Notes: generated by a model not told the origin, from the letters alone. DNA of 64,000 nucleotides from Streptomyces koelreuteriae (GCF_018604545.1 NZ_CP075896.1:5084001-5148000); one strand, 5' to 3'. Shown: positions 33,686 to 43,271, counted from the stretch's first letter. Numbers and translations are program-made.

Positions 33686-35098
33686 TCAGTCCCCGTAGGC
33701 CGCGGCCGCTTCGGCCTCCAGCTTCGCCTGCGTACCCGCGATGTCCTTCGGGTTCTTCAGGAAGTCCTGGAGGATCTTCCACTCGCCCTTGCCGGGCGTG
33801 CCGCCGAAGGCCTGCGGGGCCTGGTCGGACATGTCGAAGCGGAAGTCGTCCCCGGCGCCGATGAGCGCCTTGGCGATCTTCTGCTGCACCGCGTTCGGGT
33901 ACGCGGAGTTCGGCACGTTCTTGTTCGGCGAGAGGTAGCCGCCCAGCTTGGCCTGGATCTCGGCCGCGTCGGGTGAGGCGAGCCAGGTGGCCAGGGCCTG
34001 CGAGCCCTTCGAGTCCTCCAGGATCACGGCCGCGTCGCCGCCCGAGACCACCGGTCCGTTGTCACCGACCGCCGGGAACGGGAACACCTTCGCGTCCGTG
34101 CCGATCTTCATGTTCGAGGGGATGTTGACCTGAGCGAAGTCGCCCGCGGCGACCATGGCGGCCTTGGGCTGGTCCCCGCCGGTGAAGACCTGCGTGACGG
34201 AGGCCGGGAAGTCGGTCTGCAACGCCCCGTTCGCCCCGCCCGCGATGTAGTCCGGCTTGCCCCAGACCTGCGCGAGCGTGGTCAGCGCGTCCTTCACGGA
34301 CGGGTCCGTCCACTTGATCTCGTGCTGGGCGAGCTGGTCGTACTTCTCCGGGCCCGCCTGGGAGAGGTAGACGTTCTCGAACCAGTCGGTCAGCGTCCAG
34401 CCCTCGGCGCCGCCGACGGAGAACGGGGTGACGCCGGAGTCGTAGACCGTCTGCGCGGTGTTGAGCAGATCCGGCCAGGTCTCGGGCTCACTGGCCCCCG
34501 CGTTCTCGAAGACCTGGTTGTTGTACCAGATCAGGGACTTGTTGGCGGCCTTGTAGTAGACGCCGTAGCTCTTGCCGCCCACCTTGCCGATGTCCTGCCA
34601 GCCCTGCGAGTAGTTCTCGCCGAGCTCCTTCAGGGCGTCGGAGCCCAGCGGCTTGGCCCAGCCCCGGTCGACGGCCTGCTTGATGGCGCCCGGCTGCGGC
34701 AGCATCACGACGTCCGGCGGCTGCCCGCCGGCCACCTTCGAACCGATGAAGTTGATGATCGGGTCCTGGGCGGGCACGAACGTGACCGTGGCGCCCGTGC
34801 GCTTCTCGAACTCCGCCAGGACCTTCTTGAAGTTGGCCTGTTCGGTACCGGTCCAGACGGCGGCGATCTCCAGGTTCGTCCCGTCCAGCTTCGGCAGGGT
34901 GACGTTGTCGGCGGTCTCCTCGGCGGTGCCCTGGCTTCCGCCGCCGCTGTCGCTGTCGCCTCCGCAGGCGGTGAGCGAGAGCGCGAGGGCTCCCGCGGCG
35001 ACGGCCGCCGCGGCCTTGGCGGCTCTGCGGTGCTGGGGGGTCGCCTTGTCCCGCTTGGGCGACCAGCGTGTCCGGATGGTGCTGCTCGTCATGCGCAT
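33686..35098 (-). CDS. Extracellular sugar-binding lipoprotein of ABC importer
   Basis: A family 1 solute-binding protein of 470 residues. The N-terminus carries a basic region, the hydrophobic stretch AAVAAGALALSLTAC and a lipobox with Cys45, followed by a Gly/Ser/Asp linker, so it is a lipid-anchored surface protein. Later motifs VVMLPQPGAIKQAVDRGW, YGVYYKAANKSLIWYNNQVFENAG and FSVGGAEGWTLTDWFE fit alpha-glucoside or related oligosaccharide binders. It captures a sugar and hands it to the two permeases encoded next. Starts at 35098 and 35092 are both possible. It is the first gene of the operon; the 200-nt spacer upstream shows a TTGACA-like element on this strand but no matching -10. Confidence 0.92.
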   Translation of the reverse strand: MRMTSSTIRTRWSPKRDKATPQHRRAAKAAAAVAAGALALSLTACGGDSDSGGGSQGTAEETADNVTLPKLDGTNLEIAAVWTGTEQANFKKVLAEFEKRTGATVTFVPAQDPIINFIGSKVAGGQPPDVVMLPQPGAIKQAVDRGWAKPLGSDALKELGENYSQGWQDIGKVGGKSYGVYYKAANKSLIWYNNQVFENAGASEPETWPDLLNTAQTVYDSGVTPFSVGGAEGWTLTDWFENVYLSQAGPEKYDQLAQHEIKWTDPSVKDALTTLAQVWGKPDYIAGGANGALQTDFPASVTQVFTGGDQPKAAMVAAGDFAQVNIPSNMKIGTDAKVFPFPAVGDNGPVVSGGDAAVILEDSKGSQALATWLASPDAAEIQAKLGGYLSPNKNVPNSAYPNAVQQKIAKALIGAGDDFRFDMSDQAPQAFGGTPGKGEWKILQDFLKNPKDIAGTQAKLEAEAAAAYGD

Positions 35099-35298
35099 GA
35101 CTGCCCCGTTCTTCGTTCCTCGTCGAACGTCGAGCGCGCTCCCGTGCGATCTGGTCTACGCCCGGGTGTGCGGGGGCGGCAAGATGGCGTCGGCTGTCAA
35201 GCGGGGGATCGTGACCCCCTCGTGACCAGGGGCTGAACCTCTGATCATCGGGCGGGGGTCGGCTTCCGGCCAGTGCCATGTACGCGTGCCGGCACGTG

Positions 35299-38200
35299 CT
35301 ACAGGAGTGACGGCACCTGTGCCGCCGAGACCTCCCTCGCCGCCCTTTCCAGCGCGCTGGCCAACAGTGCCAGGTCGGTCGGGCCGTTTCCGAGTTCCCG
35401 CACCGGACGCCGGGTGGGAGGGTCACCCATGCGGTGCCATTCCAGCGGTACGACCGTGGGGCGCAGGGTCGCCGTGCGGGGGATGCGGCCGGTGACCCGC
35501 CCGCCCTGAAGCGGTGTCACCCGCCCGTCCGCGCAGGTCAGGCTGCCCCGGCCGGGCGCGGGCTCGTCCGGACCGGGTGCCGGGGTGTCGAGCTTGACGC
35601 GCAGGGTGGCCCGGCGGGCCGGTTCCGTCTCCGCCGTACGGGGGCAGGGGCCGGAGGCCGTCACCAGGTGGACGCCGAGCCGCTCGCCCTCCCGGGCCAC
35701 GGCCTCCAGCGCGCGCATCACCGAGCCGGCGGCGGGCCGCCCGGTCGAGCCGAGCGCGGGGGAGACCAGGGCGTCCAGGTCGTCGACGACCACGACGAGC
35801 CGGGGCAGCGGCGGCGCCGCCTCGGTCCGCCGCCGGGCCGCCCCGGGCCGCAGCCGCATGGTCGAACTGGACGGGGAGTCGAGATCTCCGGCACCGGCCC
35901 CCGTCTGTGCGTGGGCACCGTCCCGGGGCGTGGCCGTGCGCTGCGCGACCACACGGCCCGACAGCTCGCGGCCGCTGTGCCACTCGGCGAAGTCGGACCG
36001 GCCCAGCAGCTCGGCGCGCCGCTTCAGCTCGGCGCTCAGGGACTGCGCGAACTCCCGCATCCGGACCGGGTCGTGGGCCGAGAGATGCGTGGTGACATGC
36101 GGTACGTCCGTACACACCCGCAGTCCCTCGCCGTGCCCGCCGCCCGAGCCCGCCGCGGGGCCGGGGCCGCCCCGGCCGTCGACCAGCACGATGCCCAGCC
36201 GGTCCGGCCGCTCGGCGGCGGCCAGGGACGCGACGACCGCCCGCAGCAGCTCCGTGCGGCCGCTGCCCGGCGGGCCCTCGATCAGCAGATGCGGCCCCTG
36301 GGCCGCGAGGTCCGCGCCGACCGGGCCGCGCGGCCCGGCGCCCAGCACCGCGCGCACCCGGCCGCCCAGCGCGTCGGCGTCGTCGGCCGCGTCCGCCCAG
36401 CGCGCCATCAGCGACGCCGGGGTGGCCCGGGCCAGGCCCAGCTCGTCCAGCAACCGGGCCGCCTGGGGCAGCGGCGCGGAGACCCGCGGCTGCCGCTCGC
36501 TCGTCGCGGCGTCCGTCCGCAGGGGCGCCAGCGCCCGCGCGAAGCGCTCGGCCCAGGCGGGGGAGACGGCGTCGACGGTGGCGACCGTGCCGTGACCGGC
36601 CGGGGCGGAGCCCGCTCCGGCCCGGGCCACGCGCATCAGCCGCAGCGCCGTCGCCACGTCCCCGCTGAGCAGCGCGACCGCGCCGCACTGGCGGAACGTC
36701 GGCGACACCGCGCAGGCCGCCTCGTACGTCTCCGTCACCGGCGAGGCCGGGGACGCGGCGGCCGTCTCGGCCAGACACACCACGTGTATCCCGGCCCGCG
36801 GGCCCTCCGCCGCGAGCCGTGCCACGGCCTCGCGCAGATCGGCCCCGCCGGGGTCGCCGTCCACGACGAGCACGGTGAACGGGCCGGGGAAGGGGACGGC
36901 GTCCGGATCAGGCCCGTCGTCGGGGGCCGGGTGGCCGGTGGCGGGGTCGGCGCTCCCCGCTCCCGCCTCGGCCAGCTGGTCCTCCAGGCGGCGGAGGAGC
37001 TCGTCGGTGCGGGCCGCGGCCTGTTCCCGGTCGTGCGCGAGGAGCAGCCGGCAGTCCTGGCCGTGCCCGGGCCGGACATGCGGCAGCCAGCCCAGCCAGG
37101 ACCACTCGGCGGTGCGCTCCTCCAGAGGGCGGGAGCGGTCCGCCGCGATCAGGACGATCTCCAGCATGTCGGGGGAGTGCAGCGCGGTGAGCTGGGCCAG
37201 TAGGGCACGGGCCAGCCCGCCGAGCCGCGCCCGCGGTCCGGCGAGGCCCAGCGCGCCGGCCTCGCGCAGCCCGGCGGTCACCGGCACCGCGGGCAGCAGG
37301 CCCGAGCCGTCCGGCACCGCCCGGTCGGCCGTGCCGAGACGCACCGCGAGCGCCTCCGGGTGGTCCGGACCGCGCTCCCACAGCCGGGGCCCCGGACCCA
37401 GTGCCGTCAGCAGCAGGGTGGCCGGATCCGGCCAGGTCTCCGGCGCCGCCGCCACGACGGCAGCGCGCTCCGCCTCACCGCCGGCCGGCTCGTCCTCGTA
37501 CGCCTCACGCGGCTCCGGCCCCTGCTCACCACGCCCTCCGGCCAGCCGCCGCGCCCACGCCCCGATACCGCCCCGCCTGCGGGTCCCCTGCGGTATGTCG
37601 GTGCCCCGGAGGGGAGTGCCTTTGCGTCCACGCCCGGAGGGCTCGCCCGGGGGGTCGGCCGGAGTGCCCTGTCCGGGGCGAGCGTTTCGTCCGGCGTCGG
37701 GGTGTCCGGCCGGGGTGCTCTGGCCGGGGCCGCGATCGGGGCGAGCGTCTCGTCGTGCGTCGGGGTGTCCGGCTGGGGCGCTCTGGCCGGGGCCGCCACT
37801 GGAGCGCGTGTCCCGGCCCGCGTCCGGCGACCCGACCGGGGTGCCCCGACGCGGGCCGCCACCAGAGCGACCGTCCCGTCCCTGTTGCCCGGCGTCCGAG
37901 GAGGCCGACCCGTCGACGGCTCCACCACGAGGCCCGGTGCCGTAGGCCCCACCGGTGCGGTCGGCCCCGCCACCGGCGTAAGTCCCGTCGTCGGCGTGGC
38001 CCCGACGGTCGGCGACCGCCCCACCACCGCCGTGCGTCCCGCCCTCGGCGTATGACCCGCCTCCGGGGTGTGTCCCGTCCTCGGGGCGTGCCCCACGGCT
38101 GGCGACTGCCCCGCCACTGCCGTGCGTCCCGCCACTGCCGTGCGTCCCGCCCTCGGCGTATGACCCGCTTCCGGGGTGTGTCCCGTCCTCGGCGCGGGCC

Positions 38201-39465
38201 CCACGGCCGGCGGCTGCCCCGCTACCGCCGTATGCCCCGCCACCGCCGTGCGTCCCGCCCCCGGCGGCCTGTCCGCCGGGTGCCCCCGCTGCTCCGAAGC
38301 GCCCCGCATGGGTGTCGCCGTCGCCGAGGCCCGTTTGTGACGACGCGTCGCGCTGCCGGGCCGCGTGGGACGGGCCGTCGGGGGAGGCCATGGGCGACGA
38401 GCCCTCGGCGGTGCCGCGCTGCCGGGGCGGTCGGGCCAGGCCGTCCGGTGAGGCCGGGCGCGTCCCTTCACGGGCGGAAGCACGCCCGGAGTCGTCGGGG
38501 AAGCCTGTCGAAGCCGTGCTTCCCGGGGCCCGTGAGACCCGCCGCCCACGCCCACCGGTGCCCGGCCTGGGCTGCTCGGCCCCCGGGTACGCCCCAGGCC
38601 CGACCGGCCCGGCCCCCTCCGCACCCCGGCTCTCCACCCGGGGCGCCCCGCCCTGCCCCGGCACCACGGCCGAGTCGACGGAGCCCTGCCCGGTCGCGCC
38701 CGGTGTGCCCCAGGCCGCCGAGCCGTGGGCATGCCGCGTGGGACCGGAAGGCCCGGCCGGTGGCGGGTTCGTCGTGTGGGGGTGGGCCGTCGTGCCACCG
38801 TCGGCAGGGTCCGGCACGCGTACGTGCCCTTCCCCGTCCGGCGTCGTACCGACCCGGGCGCCCGGTCCTCCGGCGGGAGCCAGCCGCAGGGCCGACTCGC
38901 CGATCCGGAGCAGCGCGCCGGGCGCGAACCGGACGGCCCGGGGGCCCACCGGCCGGCCGTCCAGCGTCGTGCCGTTCGTGGAGTCCAGGTCGGCGACCGC
39001 GACACGGCCGTCGGCGCCCACGGTCACCGCGCAGTGCAGCCGGGAGACGTCCGGGTCGTCGAGGGGCACGTCCGCGTCGGCGGAGCGGCCGATGCGGATC
39101 TCGCCGCCGTGCAGCAGATGGACACCGCCGGCGTCCGGGCCGGCGACCACCTGGAGCTGGGCCGGGGCGTCGTCCAGCTCGGGATGCGGCTCGGGCTCGC
39201 CCGGCGCGCCCACGGACAGCACCGCGCCGTCGGTCAGCGGGGGCTCGCCGAGCGTGCAGCGCTGGGCGTCGAGCCGCTGCTCCCCGGCGTACAGCACCAC
39301 CGTGCCCGAGCCGTCGCCGCCGGAGACCACCTGGGCGAGCGCGGAGGACACCGCCGCGAGCGCCGTACCGGCCGGCGCCGTGACCAGCACGTCGCTGCGT
39401 GGGGCGCGGCCCTGCGCCGGTGCCGACGGGCCCAGCGGGTCTACGACGGTCAGCCGGATCTGCAT
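35299..39465 (-). CDS. FHA domain protein with EccC/FtsK-like ATPase region
   Basis: A cytoplasmic protein of 1388 residues. A short N-terminal beta-rich region precedes a complete FHA phosphothreonine-binding domain (about 103-196: RIGRSADADVPL, SRLHCAVTV, DLDSTNGTTLDGRPV). Residues ~200-670 are low complexity, rich in Gly, Arg, Pro, Ser and His with short repeats. From ~675 the sequence follows the cytosolic part of type VII secretion EccC/FtsK ATPases: RLGTADRAVPDG, LGLAGPRARLGGLARALLAQ, LHSPDMLEIVL and WSWLGWLPHVRP. The Walker A-like GPPGSGRT (about 1065) has Arg for Lys, and RLVVVVDDLDALV (about 1221-1233) is Walker B-like. No transmembrane helix is visible. It is divergent from kinases PkaA/PkaB, which may phosphorylate its FHA partners. 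ATG 39465 is chosen because the longer frame crosses the promoter. Confidence 0.85.
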   Translation of the reverse strand: MQIRLTVVDPLGPSAPAQGRAPRSDVLVTAPAGTALAAVSSALAQVVSGGDGSGTVVLYAGEQRLDAQRCTLGEPPLTDGAVLSVGAPGEPEPHPELDDAPAQLQVVAGPDAGGVHLLHGGEIRIGRSADADVPLDDPDVSRLHCAVTVGADGRVAVADLDSTNGTTLDGRPVGPRAVRFAPGALLRIGESALRLAPAGGPGARVGTTPDGEGHVRVPDPADGGTTAHPHTTNPPPAGPSGPTRHAHGSAAWGTPGATGQGSVDSAVVPGQGGAPRVESRGAEGAGPVGPGAYPGAEQPRPGTGGRGRRVSRAPGSTASTGFPDDSGRASAREGTRPASPDGLARPPRQRGTAEGSSPMASPDGPSHAARQRDASSQTGLGDGDTHAGRFGAAGAPGGQAAGGGTHGGGGAYGGSGAAAGRGARAEDGTHPGSGSYAEGGTHGSGGTHGSGGAVASRGARPEDGTHPGGGSYAEGGTHGGGGAVADRRGHADDGTYAGGGADRTGGAYGTGPRGGAVDGSASSDAGQQGRDGRSGGGPRRGTPVGSPDAGRDTRSSGGPGQSAPAGHPDARRDARPDRGPGQSTPAGHPDAGRNARPGQGTPADPPGEPSGRGRKGTPLRGTDIPQGTRRRGGIGAWARRLAGGRGEQGPEPREAYEDEPAGGEAERAAVVAAAPETWPDPATLLLTALGPGPRLWERGPDHPEALAVRLGTADRAVPDGSGLLPAVPVTAGLREAGALGLAGPRARLGGLARALLAQLTALHSPDMLEIVLIAADRSRPLEERTAEWSWLGWLPHVRPGHGQDCRLLLAHDREQAAARTDELLRRLEDQLAEAGAGSADPATGHPAPDDGPDPDAVPFPGPFTVLVVDGDPGGADLREAVARLAAEGPRAGIHVVCLAETAAASPASPVTETYEAACAVSPTFRQCGAVALLSGDVATALRLMRVARAGAGSAPAGHGTVATVDAVSPAWAERFARALAPLRTDAATSERQPRVSAPLPQAARLLDELGLARATPASLMARWADAADDADALGGRVRAVLGAGPRGPVGADLAAQGPHLLIEGPPGSGRTELLRAVVASLAAAERPDRLGIVLVDGRGGPGPAAGSGGGHGEGLRVCTDVPHVTTHLSAHDPVRMREFAQSLSAELKRRAELLGRSDFAEWHSGRELSGRVVAQRTATPRDGAHAQTGAGAGDLDSPSSSTMRLRPGAARRRTEAAPPLPRLVVVVDDLDALVSPALGSTGRPAAGSVMRALEAVAREGERLGVHLVTASGPCPRTAETEPARRATLRVKLDTPAPGPDEPAPGRGSLTCADGRVTPLQGGRVTGRIPRTATLRPTVVPLEWHRMGDPPTRRPVRELGNGPTDLALLASALERAAREVSAAQVPSLL

Positions 39466-39829
39466 CGCCGTCAGCGGTCCCTTCTGCCCGGGCGCGGAGT
39501 CCCCCACCCCGCCCCAGCACGTCGGCCAATACTGCAGGCATCCTCGCACCTGCCACTGACACCGCGCCCCTCGCTCGGGAAAAGGTGATCTTGATTGGTC
39601 GGCTCTGCCCGCAAAAGTGCCTGAGAGATGACCCACAGGCGACCTCTTGGGATCAGTCACGTTCGTTATCAGCAACCACAAGACCGAGGTGAGCGTCTTT
39701 GCTTCGAACGGATGTGAGAACGGCTACGTAAGACCCACAGAAAGCCGACACCCCGGTCCCCGGCGGCGCGGCACTACAGTGGGTCGGACACAGGCCAGCA
39801 GGCAAGGCAAGCAGCAGGGAGCGCATGAC
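39466..39829. promoter_or_regulatory. Divergent promoter region, FHA-ATPase gene and pkaA
   Basis: 364 nt of comparatively AT-rich DNA separate the two divergent genes. TACAGT at 39775-39780 is a candidate -10 for pkaA. A clear -35 was not found, nor any strong inverted repeat. Confidence 0.4.
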
Positions 39830-41530
39830 GTGCGGCCGGTAGGCAGCAAGTACCTGCTCGAGGAGCCGCTCGGACGCGGCGCCACGGGCACCGTCTGGCG
39901 AGCCCGCCAGCGCGAGACCGCGGGCGCCGAGGCGGCCGTGCCGGGGCAGCCCGGCGAGACCGTCGCCATCAAGGTCCTCAAGGAGGAGCTGGCCAGCGAC
40001 GCGGACGTCGTGATGCGCTTCCTCCGGGAGCGCTCCGTCCTCCTCCGGCTGACCCACCCGAACATCGTCCGGGTCCGTGACCTGGTCGTCGAGGGCGATC
40101 TGCTGGCGCTGGTCATGGACCTCGTCGAGGGCCCCGACCTGCACCGCTACCTGCGCGACAACGGCCCCTTCAGCCCCGTCGCCGCGGCCCTGCTCACCGC
40201 CCAGATCGCCGACGCGCTCGCCGCCAGCCACGCCGACGGCGTCGTCCACCGCGACCTCAAGCCGGCGAACGTCCTGCTCCAGCAGTACGACGGGCAGATG
40301 CACCCGCTGCTCACCGACTTCGGCATCGCGCGCCTCGCCGACTCCCCGGGGCTGACCCGCACCCAGGAGTTCGTCGGCACGCCCGCGTACGTCGCGCCCG
40401 AGGGCGCCGAGGGCCGGCCGCAGACCTCCGCCGTCGACATCTACGGCGCCGGCATCCTGCTCTACGAGCTGGTCACCGGCCGTCCGCCGTTCGCCGGCGG
40501 CTCCGCACTCGAGGTGCTGCACCAGCACCTGAGCGCCGAGCCGCGCCGCCCCTCCACGGTCCCCGACCCGCTGTGGACCGTCATCGAGCGCTGTCTGCGC
40601 AAGAACCCGGACGAGCGGCCCAGCGCCGAGAACCTCGCCCGCGGCCTGCGCGTCGTCGCCGAGGGCATCGGCGTGCACGCGAACTCCGCGCAGATCGCCG
40701 CCGCCGAGGGCGTCGGCATGCTCCTGGCGCCCGACCCGGCGCCCGCGCCCGTCCCGGACATGACCGGCGGCGCCGACCCCACCCAGGTCCTCCCGCAGGG
40801 CGCGGGTTCGTACGACCCGAACGCGGCGACCAGCGTCATGCCGCACACCGGCGGCCCGGCCGGAGCCGGCGACCCCACCTCGGTCATGCCCCACCGGGGC
40901 GCGGCCGACCCGACCGCCGTCATGCCCCCGGTCCCGCCGGGATCGCCCGGCCACCCCGGGCAGCAGGGCCAGGGCGGCGGGCCCGAGGATCCGCACCCCT
41001 GGCAGAACCAGCTGCGGGCCGCCCGCGACCGCAATGAGCAGACGCAGGTCCAGAACTACCTCGACCCGGGTCAGGACCCGCTGCGCCGCCGCCCCCAGCG
41101 CCAGGTCGCCCGGCCGCAGCAGCCTCCACAGCGCGGTCGGCAGCCCCAGCCCGGCCCCGGCTACGGCCATCCGCAGCAGCAGCCCCAGCAGTACGCCCCG
41201 CAGCACCAGGCCCAGCAGCCGCAGCGCTACGCCCCGCCCCCGCCGCCTCCTCAGCCGCAGCAGCCCCAGCAGCCCCAGCGGCCGCAGCGCGAGCCCCGGC
41301 AGCCGCGGCAGCGCAGCGCCAACCCGATGCGGATCCCCGGGCTCGGCTGTCTGAAGGGCTGCCTCTTCACGATCGTCATCCTGTTCGTCGCCGGCTGGCT
41401 GATCTGGGAGCTGAGCCCGCTCCAGGAGTGGATCGGCACCGGCAAGGGCTACTGGGACCAGCTCACCGACTGGTTCGGCACGGTGACGGGCTGGATCGAG
41501 AAGCTCGGCGGGAGTTCGGGCACGAACTGA
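39830..41530 (+). CDS. pkaA: Membrane Ser/Thr protein kinase PkaA
   Basis: A Hanks-type kinase of 566 residues. The Gly loop is LGRGATGTVW (14-23), the ATP-binding Lys48 is in VAIKVL, the catalytic loop is HRDLKPANV (140-148) and the DFG motif starts at Asp163. The kinase core is followed by a juxtamembrane region with repeated TSVMPHTG / DPTAVMP units (Thr-rich, possible phosphosites) and a Pro/Gln-rich stretch. A single helix (about 508-528, CLFTIVILFVAGWLIW) leads to a ~38-residue outside tail with no PASTA repeats. The GTG at 39830 has GGGAG 9 nt upstream. It matches S. coelicolor PkaA by its position next to pkaB and prfB. The frame upstream of 39830 is promoter. Confidence 0.93.
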   Translation: MRPVGSKYLLEEPLGRGATGTVWRARQRETAGAEAAVPGQPGETVAIKVLKEELASDADVVMRFLRERSVLLRLTHPNIVRVRDLVVEGDLLALVMDLVEGPDLHRYLRDNGPFSPVAAALLTAQIADALAASHADGVVHRDLKPANVLLQQYDGQMHPLLTDFGIARLADSPGLTRTQEFVGTPAYVAPEGAEGRPQTSAVDIYGAGILLYELVTGRPPFAGGSALEVLHQHLSAEPRRPSTVPDPLWTVIERCLRKNPDERPSAENLARGLRVVAEGIGVHANSAQIAAAEGVGMLLAPDPAPAPVPDMTGGADPTQVLPQGAGSYDPNAATSVMPHTGGPAGAGDPTSVMPHRGAADPTAVMPPVPPGSPGHPGQQGQGGGPEDPHPWQNQLRAARDRNEQTQVQNYLDPGQDPLRRRPQRQVARPQQPPQRGRQPQPGPGYGHPQQQPQQYAPQHQAQQPQRYAPPPPPPQPQQPQQPQRPQREPRQPRQRSANPMRIPGLGCLKGCLFTIVILFVAGWLIWELSPLQEWIGTGKGYWDQLTDWFGTVTGWIEKLGGSSGTN

Positions 41531-41652
41531 CCCGAACCGGCATGCGGGGTTGGTGATTTGTCGACACCTGGCGGGTGATTTCCGCCCGGGCGGTGAAGGT
41601 TGGCTCTTCCTGCGCGTAGTTTTAGCGACAACACGCGTCGGTAGGAGCAGCC

Positions 41653-42900
41653 TTGGCACGGAAGATCGGCAGCCGGTACACCGCCCACCAGATCCTGGGG
41701 CGGGGCAGCGCCGGCACGGTGTGGCTGGGCGAGGGTCCCGAGGGCCCCGTCGCCGTCAAGCTGCTGCGCGAGGACCTCGCGTCCGACCAGGAACTCGTCG
41801 GACGCTTCGTGCAGGAGCGGACGGCGCTGCTCGGCCTGGAGCACCCGCACGTCGTCTCGGTGCGCGACCTGGTGGTGGACGGCAACGACCTGGCGCTGGT
41901 CATGGACCTCGTCCGCGGTACGGACCTCAGGACCCGGCTGGAGCGGGAACGCCGGCTGCCGCCCGAGGCGGCCGTGGCGATCGCGGCCGACATCGCCGAC
42001 GGGCTGGCGGCCGCGCACGCGGCGGGCGTCGTGCACCGGGACGTGAAGCCGGAGAACGTGCTCCTGGACATGCAGGGCCCGCTCGGCCCCGGCGGCTCCC
42101 ACCGCGCGCTGCTGACGGACTTCGGCGTGGCCAAGCTCATCGACACCCCGCGCCGCACCAAGGCCACGAAGATCATCGGCACCCCGGACTATCTCGCGCC
42201 GGAGATCGTCGAGGGCCTGCCCCCGCGCGCCTCCGTCGACATCTACGCGCTCGCCACGGTGCTGTACGAGCTGCTCGCGGGCTTCACCCCGTTCGGCGGC
42301 GGCCATCCGGGCGCGGTGCTGCGCCGGCACGTCACGGAGACGGTCGTCCCACTGCCCGGCATCCCTGACGAGCTGTGGCAGCTCCTCGTGCAGTGCCTGG
42401 CCAAGGCGCCGGCCTCGCGGCTGCGGGCCTCGGAGCTCGGGGCGCGGCTGCGGGAGCTGCTGCCGATGCTGGCGGGCATGCCGCCGCTGGAGGTGGACGA
42501 GCCCGACCCGGAGTCCGAGGAGGAGGCCGACCGCGAGGAGCAGCCGGCCGGACCGGCCCCTTCCGGGGAACGGATCCGGCGGCGCGGTGCGGTCCCCCTC
42601 GTCCCCGGCGCGAAACCGGCCGACTCCAACCGCGACACCCATACCTCGATGCGCGTCCCCGCCCCCGACGAACTGGCCGGCGGCGCCCACGGCACGGCCC
42701 GTGCCCCCCGCACCCCCGGCACCCCCCGCCCCGGCTCCGCCCGCAACCGCGCCGCCGCCCGACGCCGCCGCGTCGCCCTGGGAGCGGCGGCGATAGCCCT
42801 GGCCGCCGCGATCGGCGTCGGCGCCTGGCTCTCCACATCGGACGACGACACGAACACCCCACCCCAGGACACGAGAAACTCGGCCCCGCAGTCGCCTTGA
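41653..42900 (+). CDS. pkaB: Membrane Ser/Thr protein kinase PkaB
   Basis: A Hanks-type kinase of 415 residues. It has LGRGSAGTVW (15-24), Lys36 in VAVKLL, HRDVKPENVLL (128-138) and Asp156 of DFG. The kinase domain spans about 1-275. An acidic segment and a Pro/Arg-rich juxtamembrane stretch follow, then one helix (about 374-393) and a ~22-residue external tail. The start is TTG 41653 with TAGGAG 5 nt before it; no better start is near. It is 122 nt downstream of pkaA on the same strand. The pkaA-pkaB-prfB order is the S. coelicolor order. It probably signals to FHA-type partners, such as the divergent FHA-ATPase; this is inference. Confidence 0.93.
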   Translation: MARKIGSRYTAHQILGRGSAGTVWLGEGPEGPVAVKLLREDLASDQELVGRFVQERTALLGLEHPHVVSVRDLVVDGNDLALVMDLVRGTDLRTRLERERRLPPEAAVAIAADIADGLAAAHAAGVVHRDVKPENVLLDMQGPLGPGGSHRALLTDFGVAKLIDTPRRTKATKIIGTPDYLAPEIVEGLPPRASVDIYALATVLYELLAGFTPFGGGHPGAVLRRHVTETVVPLPGIPDELWQLLVQCLAKAPASRLRASELGARLRELLPMLAGMPPLEVDEPDPESEEEADREEQPAGPAPSGERIRRRGAVPLVPGAKPADSNRDTHTSMRVPAPDELAGGAHGTARAPRTPGTPRPGSARNRAAARRRRVALGAAAIALAAAIGVGAWLSTSDDDTNTPPQDTRNSAPQSP

Positions 42901-42918
42901 CCCGACCCGACCCGACCC

Positions 42919-43043
42919 GGCGCCGGGCGGCCGATCGCTCGGCGCCGCCGCCCGGCACCGAGGGCTCGGTCCTGCGGACTCCCGGACCGCGCCGGGGAAC
43001 AGCGCGTGCCGATGGCGCCGGTGGTGGCGTCCGGGCCCGGCCG
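42919..43043 (+). repeat. 125-nt direct repeat, copy A
   Basis: It begins GGCGCCGGGCGGCCGATCGC and runs through GCGCCGGGGAACAGCG to GGGCCCGGCC. It is about 85-90 percent identical to copy B, 228 nt further on. Three CCCGA units lie just before it. Confidence 0.75.
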
Positions 43044-43146
43044 GCGGTGCCGGACGGCCGTGGTGCGGCCGGATTCCGAGAGCGTGGCCGCGTGGTCTCC
43101 TCGGTCCGTTCCGGAGAACCGGGGCGGGCCGATGGCGCCGGGGGCC

Positions 43147-43271
43147 GGCGCCGGGCGGCCGATCGCTCGGCGCCGCCGCCTGGCACCGAGGGCCCGGCTC
43201 CGGGGACTTCCGCACCGCGCCGGGGAACAGCGAGGGCCGATGACGCCGGTGGTCGGTGCCGAGGGCCCGGC
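43147..43271 (+). repeat. 125-nt direct repeat, copy B
   Basis: The same ~125-nt unit as 42919-43043, starting with the identical 20 nt. The ~100 nt between the copies contain weaker fragments of the same unit (CGGGCCGATGGCGCCGG). Confidence 0.75.

Noticed and set aside
35299..39465. A type VII (ESX) secretion cluster
   Set aside because: Only an EccC-like ATPase region is present; no esx, eccB, eccD, eccE or mycP gene lies nearby.
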